Shown here: positions 16,086-23,367 of the stretch, one piece after another
Layout: every line of letters starts with the position of its first letter
Position numbering within the stretch: position 1 is the stretch's first letter
NCBI GenBank assembly: GCA_026391845.1
Contig: JAPLDG010000205.1
Coordinates: forward strand, 19,477-61,805
From: Bacteroidota bacterium
Lineage (GTDB): Bacteria > Bacteroidota > Bacteroidia > Bacteroidales > FEN-979
DNA: 42,329 nt
Direction of reading: 5' to 3'
Notes under the pieces: model-generated
What the model saw: the letters and a program-made list of their open reading frames with translations, nothing else
The model's database searches: none
What the model was told of the DNA's origin: nothing
Made by a program: the position numbers and the translations under genes

Positions 16086-17768
16086 ATGAAATCGCCAAAA
16101 AATAAAGTCAGAAACGCCGAAAAGCAGCAACCGGCGGGCTTTATGGGCTGGTTTAACAACACACTATTCTCGGTGATGACCCTGGCATCCATTACATTCA
16201 TGGTGTATGCCAGAAGTTTGAGCCTTGAATACACAAAGCTGGATGATTCCATTTTTATCGTCGAAAACGCCCCATATAACGCTGATGCAAAAAACATCGG
16301 CGTTTCATTTCAGAGAGGCCTCTTCAATCCGACGAAGGATGCATATTACCGCCCCCTCTTCCTGGTCGATTTCATCCTCGAATCGCGCATCTTTGGTGTT
16401 AAACCGGCAGGTTATCACTTCACAAATCTTCTCTTTCATATCATTTCAGTTATTTTATTGTTCCTGTTTCTCAAAAGAATAAAAATTCCCCCGATCGATT
16501 CTTTTCTCCTTTCCCTTATTTTCGCGGTGCATCCGGTCCTTACACAGGCTGTTGCCTGGATCCCGGGGAGAAACGACATGTTGCTGATGATTTTCTTTCT
16601 GTCATCATTTATCCTCCTATTTAAATACCTTGAAAAGCCAGCCCCGCTAACACTGTTCCTTCATTCGATCTTGCTGCTGGCGGCGCTTTTCACCAAAGAA
16701 ACTGCCATCATTATCCCGGTAATCATGGGCGGAGTTACCTTTTTCTATCTGAAAAACGGGTGGAAAAAACTGGTTTTTCCGGTAATCAGCTGGATAACGG
16801 CAGTTGCCATCTGGCTGCTTGTCAGATCAACTGCCACCCTGGCAAAAAACTGGGTTTCTCCCGCTGAAATGGCTCAGGCAGGCATGGAGAGGCTGGGCGT
16901 TATCCTGCAGTATCTCGGTAAAATTTTCTTCCCGGTAAACCTCACTGTTTTCCCCATGGCGGAAGATATTACATTGATCTGGGGCATCATTGCTTTGGCC
17001 GGACTCATTGCGCTGGTGGTCTATTCTAAAAGTTACTCCCGCCCTTTGACCTACCTGGGCATGTTCTGGTTTATCATTTTCCTGATCCCGGTTCTGATCG
17101 TACCAAAATCACTGAATGACCAGGTTTTTGAGCACCGTTTGTACCTGCCGGTGATCGGAATCCTGATCATGCTCAGCCAGGCTGTTCCCTTCAGCGGCAA
17201 CTTCAACCCGAAAATAAAAGTTGGAATCGTAGCCGGCATTGCACTGATCTTTGCCATCCAAAGTATCGTTCGGTCGGGTTACTTCAACGACCCCATTACC
17301 TTTTGGACCCATGCTGTAAACGGGTCTCCGCACTCTGCCTACGCAAAAACCCTTCTGGGAACCAAAATGGAAGATCCGGCCGAACGGGAGAAACTTTTTC
17401 GGGATGCATATGCCATTGACCCAAACCTCAAAAATCTGAATTATTACCTCGGAAAGGTTCTCTTCGACCGGAAAGAGCCCGATACTGCAGAACACTACCT
17501 GAGAAAGGAGATTGCAAACAACCCCATCCCCGATGCCTACTTTTTACTGGCTCAGATTGAGTTTTCCAGGAATAACCTCGACAGCGCCGGAGTGAACCTT
17601 GAGAAAGTCATTGATCTTGACCCCCTTAACCCTCAGGCCAACCACAACCTGGTGTTACTCTATTTTCAGCAGGGACATCCCGAAAAATCCCGGAAAATCA
17701 TGCAGGATATGCAGCAAAAAGGGATGGAGGTCGGGAATGATCTGATTCAGATGGTCAACGGCAAGTAG
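16086..17768 (+). CDS. TMTC-like multi-pass membrane protein with TPR tail
   Basis: A 560-aa protein with about ten membrane helices (residues ~28-390) and a C-terminal tetratricopeptide region (about 405-545). The first extracytoplasmic loop has KLDDSIFIVENAPY and then YYRPLF and GYHFTNLLFHI, the pattern of GT-C fold proteins related to TMTC and dolichyl-phosphate-mannose mannosyltransferases, with the paired acidic residues expected at the catalytic site. TPR units are LKNLNYYLGKVLFDRKEPDTAEHYL-like repeats. It begins 51 bp after the S8 protease without its own recognisable promoter, so it may be cotranscribed. Glycosylation of secreted proteins is plausible by homology; donor and acceptor are unknown. 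Confidence 0.78.
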   Translation: MKSPKNKVRNAEKQQPAGFMGWFNNTLFSVMTLASITFMVYARSLSLEYTKLDDSIFIVENAPYNADAKNIGVSFQRGLFNPTKDAYYRPLFLVDFILESRIFGVKPAGYHFTNLLFHIISVILLFLFLKRIKIPPIDSFLLSLIFAVHPVLTQAVAWIPGRNDMLLMIFFLSSFILLFKYLEKPAPLTLFLHSILLLAALFTKETAIIIPVIMGGVTFFYLKNGWKKLVFPVISWITAVAIWLLVRSTATLAKNWVSPAEMAQAGMERLGVILQYLGKIFFPVNLTVFPMAEDITLIWGIIALAGLIALVVYSKSYSRPLTYLGMFWFIIFLIPVLIVPKSLNDQVFEHRLYLPVIGILIMLSQAVPFSGNFNPKIKVGIVAGIALIFAIQSIVRSGYFNDPITFWTHAVNGSPHSAYAKTLLGTKMEDPAEREKLFRDAYAIDPNLKNLNYYLGKVLFDRKEPDTAEHYLRKEIANNPIPDAYFLLAQIEFSRNNLDSAGVNLEKVIDLDPLNPQANHNLVLLYFQQGHPEKSRKIMQDMQQKGMEVGNDLIQMVNGK

Positions 17769-17770
17769 CT

Positions 17771-19045
17771 TCACCTTGTTTTTCTCCGGCTGAGTAAATC
17801 CTCCACAATATCCTCAACCACCACAATCCCTTCCATCTCCCGGCTTTTATTGATAACCGGAACGGCAAGCAGGTTGTATCTGGATACAAGATCGGCAAGG
17901 GAATCTACCTTATCGTCATCGAAAACGCTCACTGCATGCTTGTTCATGATCTCTTTCAGTTGTTTGGAAGGATCGGCTACCACCAGTTCCCCCAGTGAAA
18001 CAGATGAGAGAAAATGCTCGTGTTTATCGGTGACAATGATGGTATATATATGGGCAGGCTCCGGGTTTAGTCGGCGCAGTTCATCCAGCGTTTGGGTTAC
18101 GGTAAGGTTTTCATTGAATGTGTAATAGTCGGTCGTCATGAGTGAGCCGACAAATTTATTCGGATATTCCAGTAACTCCCTTACCTCCTCGGAAGATTCT
18201 TTCTCCATCTCCTCCAGGAGTTTTTCAGCTTTGTCCTCAGCCAATGCATCCAGCAAATCAGCCACCTCATCGGCAGGCATTTTTTCAAGAACATCGGCTA
18301 CTTTTTCTACCGGAAGGCTCTCCACGATGTGAATCTGGGCATGCGGTTCCATTTCTTCAAGCACATCAGCCGCCTGCTCCTCGTCGAGGGAGGCGAAAAT
18401 ATAGGTGCGTGAAGCTTTGTCAAGCTCTTCGATAATATCAGCCAGATCAGAAGGATGCAAAGTATTCAGCCTCGAAATTGACTTCGATAGTTTGATGTTG
18501 GTATTTGAAAAATCAACTGCCGCAATATCATCCCATAAGATAAACTTCCCCGGGATATCCGCCTTGAAGGGATCAAGCATCGTTTGGATTGGTTTATCAA
18601 TACCGATCCGACGCAGCAAGCCTTCCATCCCCACGTCTACTGCAATGGCATAGGTACCCGCCGGGATCATCACCATCCTGATATCATTTACCCGGACCAG
18701 TTTACGCCCGTTGATATCAACGATCTGCTTATCCAGAATATTTTCAGCGAGCCATAAACAATTGGAAAAGTTTTCAGGACTGATATCATGAACCTCAAGA
18801 CAGGTGATTTTCAACTTGCGTTTGAATTTTTTTATCTCGAAGGATGAAAAATCAAGTATTCTCAGCTCATTCCCTTTTTTTACTTTGATTGCCACCACAC
18901 GGGCACGCACAGGCTCAGTCTCTTTCCCCGGCAGTGACCCCTGGTCAATCAGGAAATCCTTGATCTTCCCAAGCGCGGCTCCATCATCGGAAATATAGTA
19001 TTTTCCAAGTATCTGGCTTAAATAGAAGGTAATTTGAGAGGTCAT
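17771..19045 (-). CDS. Soluble MgtE-N / CBS domain protein with PRC-barrel-like N-terminus
   Basis: A 424-aa cytoplasmic protein. Residues 1-170 look like two PRC-barrel-like segments (YISDDGAALGKIKDFLID; VDINGRKLVRVNDIRMV). Residues ~185-295 are the right-handed superhelix of the Mg2+ channel MgtE (LHPSDLADIIEELD, LDEEQAADVLEEM, MPADEVADLLDALAEDKAEKLLEEME). Residues ~297-420 are a CBS pair (VGSLMTTDYYTF ... EGIVVVEDIVEDLLSRR). The MgtE membrane domain is missing, and the reading frame ends cleanly, 2 bp from the convergent TPR gene, so this is not a truncation by visible damage. In relatives such proteins are annotated as magnesium or metal transporter regulators. It could sense Mg2+ or nucleotides and act on a partner encoded elsewhere. 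Confidence 0.88.
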   Translation of the reverse strand: MTSQITFYLSQILGKYYISDDGAALGKIKDFLIDQGSLPGKETEPVRARVVAIKVKKGNELRILDFSSFEIKKFKRKLKITCLEVHDISPENFSNCLWLAENILDKQIVDINGRKLVRVNDIRMVMIPAGTYAIAVDVGMEGLLRRIGIDKPIQTMLDPFKADIPGKFILWDDIAAVDFSNTNIKLSKSISRLNTLHPSDLADIIEELDKASRTYIFASLDEEQAADVLEEMEPHAQIHIVESLPVEKVADVLEKMPADEVADLLDALAEDKAEKLLEEMEKESSEEVRELLEYPNKFVGSLMTTDYYTFNENLTVTQTLDELRRLNPEPAHIYTIIVTDKHEHFLSSVSLGELVVADPSKQLKEIMNKHAVSVFDDDKVDSLADLVSRYNLLAVPVINKSREMEGIVVVEDIVEDLLSRRKTR

Positions 19046-19095
19046 AATTCAGTATGCTTCGCGCAGGTAAGTCGTCCATCGGATGGTTCATGAAA

Positions 19096-19130
19096 TTGCA
19101 CTGCAAAGATAACAAATCTTGCTATTTTTG
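19096..19130 (+). promoter_or_regulatory. Promoter of the threonine dehydrogenase gene
   Basis: TTGC at 19096-19099 and TATTTTTG at 19123-19130 (perfect -7) with a somewhat long 23-bp spacer. The position supports the downstream start at 19156. Confidence 0.45.
19104..19111 (-). promoter_or_regulatory. -7 box for the MgtE-N/CBS gene
   Basis: Minus-strand TATCTTTG, a perfect TAnnTTTG match ~60 bp upstream of the start at 19045. It overlaps the -33 to -7 spacer of the divergent dehydrogenase promoter, so the two promoters may compete. Confidence 0.45.
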
Positions 19131-19155
19131 CATAAACTCTAATTCAACCATTTCC

Positions 19156-20103
19156 ATGGAAAAAATTCTTGTCATCGGATGTTCCGGCCAGATTGGCTCA
19201 GAACTGACTCTCGAACTGCGTAAAATTTATGGTGAATCAAAAGTGATCGCGACCGATATCCGCCCTGCTCCGGCGGAAGTAGCTGGTACAGGACCATTTG
19301 AAATCCTCGATGTACTGGATGCATCAAGGCTCCACATCATTCTGGAACACGAAAAGATTACCCAGGTTTATCATCTCGCCGCCATATTGTCGGGGAATGC
19401 GGAAAAACGCCCGCTGGCATCCTGGGACATCAACATGCGCAGCCTGATGAACGTGCTGGAGCTGGCCCGGGAACTGAAAATTCCTAAGATTTTCTGGCCC
19501 TCTTCCATTGCAGTGTTTGGCCCGTCAACACCGCGAAACGGGACCCCTCAGTACACCATTATGGAACCCAATACAGTATATGGCATCAGCAAACTGGCAG
19601 GTGAACGCTGGATTGAATATTACTTCAACAAATATGGAGTCGATACCCGCAGTTTACGTTATCCGGGTTTGATCAGCTACAAAACCGAAGCTGGCGGAGG
19701 AACGACCGATTACGCCGTTGAAATTTTCTATGAAGCCATTAAACATCAGAAATACGAGTGCTTTCTTGGCCCTGATTCCGCCCTTCCCATGATGTTCATG
19801 CCCGATGCCATCCGGGCCACCATCGAAGTGATGCAGGCCGATGCATCTAAACTCTCCCTGCGTTCAAGCTACAATGTGGCAGGCATGTGCTTTACTCCGC
19901 GAATTCTTGCTGAGGAGATCAGGAAACATATTCCCGGTTTCGAAATCACCTACAAACCCGACTTCCGCCAGGCCATCGCCGACTCCTGGCCGGCATCCAT
20001 CAACGATGACGTAGCAAAGAAAGACTGGGGGCTGCACTACGAATATGACCTTGCAAAAATGACGGAAGTGATGCTCACCGAAATCGGAAAAAAACTTTCG
20101 TGA
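19156..20103 (+). CDS. tdh: L-threonine 3-dehydrogenase, GalE/SDR type
   Basis: A 315-aa cytoplasmic NAD-dependent enzyme of the extended short-chain dehydrogenase family. The Rossmann motif is GCSGQIG (residues 8-14), followed by DVLD and YHLAAILSG. The active site is the serine pair in WPSSIAVFG plus Y142-x3-K146 (YGISK). The RSLRYPGLISY and PDFRQAIADSWPASINDDVAKKDWG stretches are typical of epimerase-type threonine dehydrogenases, which oxidise L-threonine to 2-amino-3-oxobutyrate on the way to glycine. The open frame extends to 19054, but the start at 19156 (MEKILVIG) fits the family N-terminus and the promoter at 19123. The partner gene kbl is not in the window. UDP-sugar epimerase is the less likely alternative. 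Confidence 0.88.
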   Translation: MEKILVIGCSGQIGSELTLELRKIYGESKVIATDIRPAPAEVAGTGPFEILDVLDASRLHIILEHEKITQVYHLAAILSGNAEKRPLASWDINMRSLMNVLELARELKIPKIFWPSSIAVFGPSTPRNGTPQYTIMEPNTVYGISKLAGERWIEYYFNKYGVDTRSLRYPGLISYKTEAGGGTTDYAVEIFYEAIKHQKYECFLGPDSALPMMFMPDAIRATIEVMQADASKLSLRSSYNVAGMCFTPRILAEEIRKHIPGFEITYKPDFRQAIADSWPASINDDVAKKDWGLHYEYDLAKMTEVMLTEIGKKLS

Positions 20104-20128
20104 ACATTTACACGATATCTACTGCATG

Positions 20129-20158
20129 TTTGAAAAGTCATTTTTTTAAGTAACTTTG
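20129..20158 (+). promoter_or_regulatory. Promoter of the toxin-antitoxin operon
   Basis: TTTG at 20129-20132, 18-bp spacer, TAACTTTG at 20151-20158: both boxes match the Bacteroidota consensus exactly. The leader is about 10 nt, which favours the ATG at 20173 over the GTG at 20170. Confidence 0.65.
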
Positions 20159-20172
20159 TCAAAACAAATGTG

Positions 20173-20403
20173 ATGTCAACGGTTGAATTGCAAAATAAAT
20201 TAATTCGTAAAATTCTCGGAATCAGGAATCAGGACCTACTTGAGTACTTATTCAGCATTGCTGGAAATGAGAAAGGCCCTCCCTATCAGCCAACACCTTT
20301 CGAACTGCGGTTCATTAAGGAAAGCATGAAGGATTATCCGGTTGGAAAGGTAATTTCAAACGAAGACGTGTTTACCAAGACCGATCAATGGTTAAAAGAA
20401 TAA
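20173..20403 (+). CDS. Antitoxin-like small protein
   Basis: A 76-aa acidic-to-neutral protein encoded just before a RelE/ParE-like toxin, with which it overlaps by 16 bp. The N-terminus (VELQNKLIRKILGIRNQDLLEYLFSI) is a predicted helix pair like those in many short Bacteroidota antitoxins, and the C-terminus (GKVISNEDVFTKTDQWLKE) has the ISNE-D-V-WL pattern common in that group. No ribbon-helix-helix or HTH motif is obvious. Its role is inferred from order (antitoxin first), overlap and partner. Such antitoxins usually repress their own promoter, here 20129-20158. Confidence 0.75.
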   Translation: MSTVELQNKLIRKILGIRNQDLLEYLFSIAGNEKGPPYQPTPFELRFIKESMKDYPVGKVISNEDVFTKTDQWLKE

Positions 20404-20681
20404 TCTGGTCTGATAAGGCGGTCTCTGTTTTCAACAGCATACTCGAATTCTATTATCAAAGAAATGGAACAAAGGCCTATTGTTTTGCGATAACCAAAGA
20501 GATTAAAGAGACCATCAATCTTTTTAAAAAATTCCCTGGCATTGGTCGAAAAACAGCCATCACCAATGTACGCGTGTTAATCAAAGGGGATATGAAAATT
20601 TTCTACCAGATTACTCAAAACGAAATCATTATTTTAATGATTTGGGATTGCAGACAAGACCCTGCGGCTTTCCCGTTCTGA
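20388..20681 (+). CDS. RelE/ParE-family toxin
   Basis: A 97-aa protein of the RelE/ParE superfamily. The N-terminus IIWSDKAVSVFNSILEFYYQRN is the family's first strand and long helices. The middle has LFKKFPGIGRKT, and the C-terminus has the strand series VRVLIKGDMKIFYQIT-EIIILMIWDCRQDP, which matches the conserved R...Y...I..I.WD.RQ.P ending of ParE-like toxins in Bacteroidota. ParE types poison DNA gyrase and RelE types cut mRNA on the ribosome; which applies cannot be decided here. The start ATG lies inside the antitoxin gene, so translation is probably coupled. Confidence 0.88.
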   Translation: MVKRIIWSDKAVSVFNSILEFYYQRNGTKAYCFAITKEIKETINLFKKFPGIGRKTAITNVRVLIKGDMKIFYQITQNEIIILMIWDCRQDPAAFPF

Positions 20682-20725
20682 AAAAGACAAGTTGATTATT
20701 TTCATCTTTTTTTGAAATCAATCCC

Positions 20726-21763
20726 ATGAAAAGAATTGCAATCTTTTGTGACGGAACCTGGAATACCCCCGACGAACAGGAAAACGGCAAACCCTGTCAG
20801 ACCAATGTCGTAAAGCTGGCCAATGCGCTGAGTGCCAAATCTTCAGACGGTACCATACAAAAACTCTATTACGATCTTGGAATCGGCTCTGAGGGAAACT
20901 TGTTTAAAAAGGTTTTTGATGGCGCAACAGGCACCGGTATTTCTGAAAATATCCTCCAGGCATACCGGTTCATTATGAACAACTACGAGCTTGGAGATGA
21001 GCTCTTTTTGTTCGGATTCAGCCGGGGAGCTTTTACCGTGAGGAGTTTATCCGGACTGATCAGAAACTCTGGCATCCTCGATGTCAGGAATGCCGACAAA
21101 ATTGAAAAGGCCTATGCACTCTATCGTTCAAGGCATCCTGCATATCATCCAAAATCTGAAGAGGCCACACTCTTCCGGAAAACCTATGCGGTTGAAGAGT
21201 CAACAAAAATAAAATTTATCGGGGTCTGGGATACTGTGGGAGCGTTGGGAAACCCGCTTTTCGTCCATGGAATTTTAAACGGGCGCAATGAATTTCACGA
21301 TACCGAATTATCTTCAAAAATTGAAAACGCTTTTCATGCGCTGGCCATAGACGAGAAAAGGAAAAGTTTTCCGGCTACCCTATGGCATCAGCAGAAAGAT
21401 GTAAAAAACCAGGTGCTGGAGCAGGTATGGTTTGTGGGTGTACACTCCGACGTGGGAGGCGGTTATCCTGAAAGCGCTTTGTCGGATATTCCATTGCAGT
21501 GGATGCTCGAAAAAGCGCGGGGTTGCCATCTGAGCTTTGAACCACTTGAACTACACCCCGACCCGCTGGGATTGAAACATGAATCGATGAAATGGTACTA
21601 CAGGTTAAAAGGTATCCTTTACCGGCCGATTGGGGTAAAGAATTCCGACACTGCAAATACAAATGAGAAGCTGCATCCCTCTGTGCTTGAACGACTCAAA
21701 AAAGACTCCTCTTACCGGCCACACAACCTGGTTCACCTTTTCGCATCACTGAAACGGTGCTGA
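20726..21763 (+). CDS. DUF2235 alpha/beta-hydrolase (Tle1-like fold)
   Basis: A 345-aa protein of the DUF2235 family. It opens with RIAIFCDGTWNTPD, the usual start of the family. The nucleophile is S99 in GFSRGAF (GxSxG), the acid is probably D169 in GVWDTVGALG, and the histidine is H240 in GVHSDVGGGYPE. The fold is shared with type VI secretion phospholipase effectors of the Tle1 group, but there is no signal peptide, no VgrG/PAAR and no immunity gene in this window. It follows the toxin-antitoxin pair by 44 bp. A cytoplasmic esterase or lipase of unknown substrate is the safest reading. Confidence 0.87.
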   Translation: MKRIAIFCDGTWNTPDEQENGKPCQTNVVKLANALSAKSSDGTIQKLYYDLGIGSEGNLFKKVFDGATGTGISENILQAYRFIMNNYELGDELFLFGFSRGAFTVRSLSGLIRNSGILDVRNADKIEKAYALYRSRHPAYHPKSEEATLFRKTYAVEESTKIKFIGVWDTVGALGNPLFVHGILNGRNEFHDTELSSKIENAFHALAIDEKRKSFPATLWHQQKDVKNQVLEQVWFVGVHSDVGGGYPESALSDIPLQWMLEKARGCHLSFEPLELHPDPLGLKHESMKWYYRLKGILYRPIGVKNSDTANTNEKLHPSVLERLKKDSSYRPHNLVHLFASLKRC

Positions 21764-21798
21764 TATTGTGCATGATAGCCGATTTCATACTACGGAGG

Positions 21799-21829
21799 GT
21801 TGTCAATTAAAAAAAATAGCATATTTTTG
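21799..21829 (+). promoter_or_regulatory. Promoter of the first MBOAT/SGNH pair
   Basis: GTTG at 21799-21802, a 19-bp spacer, TATTTTTG at 21822-21829: a strong Bacteroidota-type promoter. The leader is about 42 nt to the ATG at 21876. Confidence 0.6.
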
Positions 21830-21875
21830 AAAACTCTCTGTTCAGATTCCAGGGTAAAATTATAATTTATACTGC

Positions 21876-23363
21876 ATGCTTTTCACTTCTATCCCATTTG
21901 CACTGTTTTTTTTAATAGTATTCATACTGCACTGGATTGTTTTTAACGGAAAACCTTCCTGGCAGAATGCTGTTTTGCTCATCAGCAGCTATATTTTCTA
22001 TGGATTGTTCGGATGGAAATTTGCATTGCTTTTGTTTCTAATTTCATCTGTTAACTATTCTCTTGCCCTGCTCATCCAGAGATCTGAAATCAAAACCACG
22101 AGGAAATTATTCCTCCTTACAGGTTTGATCCTGAACGTTGGAACCCTGGTTATTTTCAAATACTATAACTTTTTTATCGAAACTTTTAGTGATGTGATTT
22201 CGTGGGTTGGACTGCAACCGAACCTGCTAACACTGAACCTTGTCCTCCCGGTTGGAATCAGCTTCTATTTATTTCTTTCACTGAGTTACATTCTCGATGT
22301 GTATCAAAAAAAACTGGTCGCAGTAAGCAAAGCAGCAGATGTTATGCTTGCGCTTAGTTTCTTCCCGATTATCCTTGCCGGTCCGATCCACAGACCAGCC
22401 GGGTTACTTCCCCAGATTCAAAAAAATCGTTCATTCAGTTTTCTGCTGGCTACTGATGGTCTTAAACAGATACTGTGGGGCTTATTTATGAAAGCACTCA
22501 TTGCAGATTCATGCGCGGGTTATGTCAATACGATATTCGCCAATACGAGCACCTACCCTGGAAGTACGCTGGCAATCGGAATCATGCTTTTTACCGTTCA
22601 GATCTATGCTGACTTTGCCGGATATTCAAACCTCGCCATCGGTATCTCAAAATTACTCGGGTTCAGCATCATGCAGAATTTCGCCTACCCATATTACGCC
22701 CGGGATATCAGGGAATTCTGGAAAAGATGGAACATATCGCTTACCACATGGTTCAGGGATTATGTTTTCCTACCCATTGCTTATTCCACTTCAAGAAAGC
22801 TCAAATCGGACAATTTTTTGTGGATGAAATCAGAAACGGTTATCTACCTGGTCGGGATAACGATTACCTGGATGCTGACCGGTCTCTGGCATGGGGCAAA
22901 TTTCACATTCATCATCTGGGGTGTGATCCATGGATTTTTTCTGTTCCTCTATCATATCGGCATGAAGCCCAGGAAAAAGCTCATGTCAAAACTGGGGATC
23001 AGCCTGAACAATAAAATATTTGTCTTTTTTGAAACTTGCTTCACATTAATTATTGTCATGGTGTCATGGGTTTTTTTCAGGGCCGACAGCACCTCTGCTG
23101 CGTTCGATTATCTGTCAAAAATTGCCTCACGATCATTCTTTGCCGTTCCCAGGTTAACACAATTGACCGGTTTTTATACAACCATGGCATTTGTTTTATT
23201 CTTTTTTATTGTGGAGTGGTTTGGTAAAAAGGACGAATACGGACTTGCCCGTCTCGGCTCCCGCTGGCCAAAGGTGTTAAGGCTGACTATGTATTACGCA
23301 ATAATCGTTGTGGTTTTTTGGTTTTCAGGTGAACAACAACAATTTATTTATTTTCAATTTTAA
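21876..23363 (+). CDS. MBOAT O-acyltransferase (AlgI-like), copy 1
   Basis: A 495-aa polytopic membrane protein of the membrane-bound O-acyltransferase family. Conserved features are LILNVGTLVIFKYYNFF, GISFYLFLSLSYILDVY, FWKRWNISLTTWFRDYVFLP and the active-site stretch GLWHGANFTFIIWGVIHGFFL with H339 and H352. The C-terminus FIYFQF is typical of the AlgI group. These proteins move acyl groups (usually acetyl) across the membrane to be attached to exported polysaccharides with the help of an SGNH/AlgJ-type partner. The partner gene begins 4 bp downstream. It is a close relative of copy 3 at 33376-34860, in which the two histidines have the same residue numbers. Confidence 0.95.
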   Translation: MLFTSIPFALFFLIVFILHWIVFNGKPSWQNAVLLISSYIFYGLFGWKFALLLFLISSVNYSLALLIQRSEIKTTRKLFLLTGLILNVGTLVIFKYYNFFIETFSDVISWVGLQPNLLTLNLVLPVGISFYLFLSLSYILDVYQKKLVAVSKAADVMLALSFFPIILAGPIHRPAGLLPQIQKNRSFSFLLATDGLKQILWGLFMKALIADSCAGYVNTIFANTSTYPGSTLAIGIMLFTVQIYADFAGYSNLAIGISKLLGFSIMQNFAYPYYARDIREFWKRWNISLTTWFRDYVFLPIAYSTSRKLKSDNFLWMKSETVIYLVGITITWMLTGLWHGANFTFIIWGVIHGFFLFLYHIGMKPRKKLMSKLGISLNNKIFVFFETCFTLIIVMVSWVFFRADSTSAAFDYLSKIASRSFFAVPRLTQLTGFYTTMAFVLFFFIVEWFGKKDEYGLARLGSRWPKVLRLTMYYAIIVVVFWFSGEQQQFIYFQF

Positions 23364-23367
23364 TCGG

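Noticed and set aside
20726-21763. Type VI secretion phospholipase effector
   Set aside because: No T6SS structural gene, VgrG, PAAR or immunity partner in the window; only the fold is shared.
23308-23367. Upstream TTG start for the SGNH protein, overlapping MBOAT copy 1
   Set aside because: The extra residues are the out-of-frame end of the MBOAT gene; the GTG at 23368 gives a normal anchor helix and a 4-bp gap.
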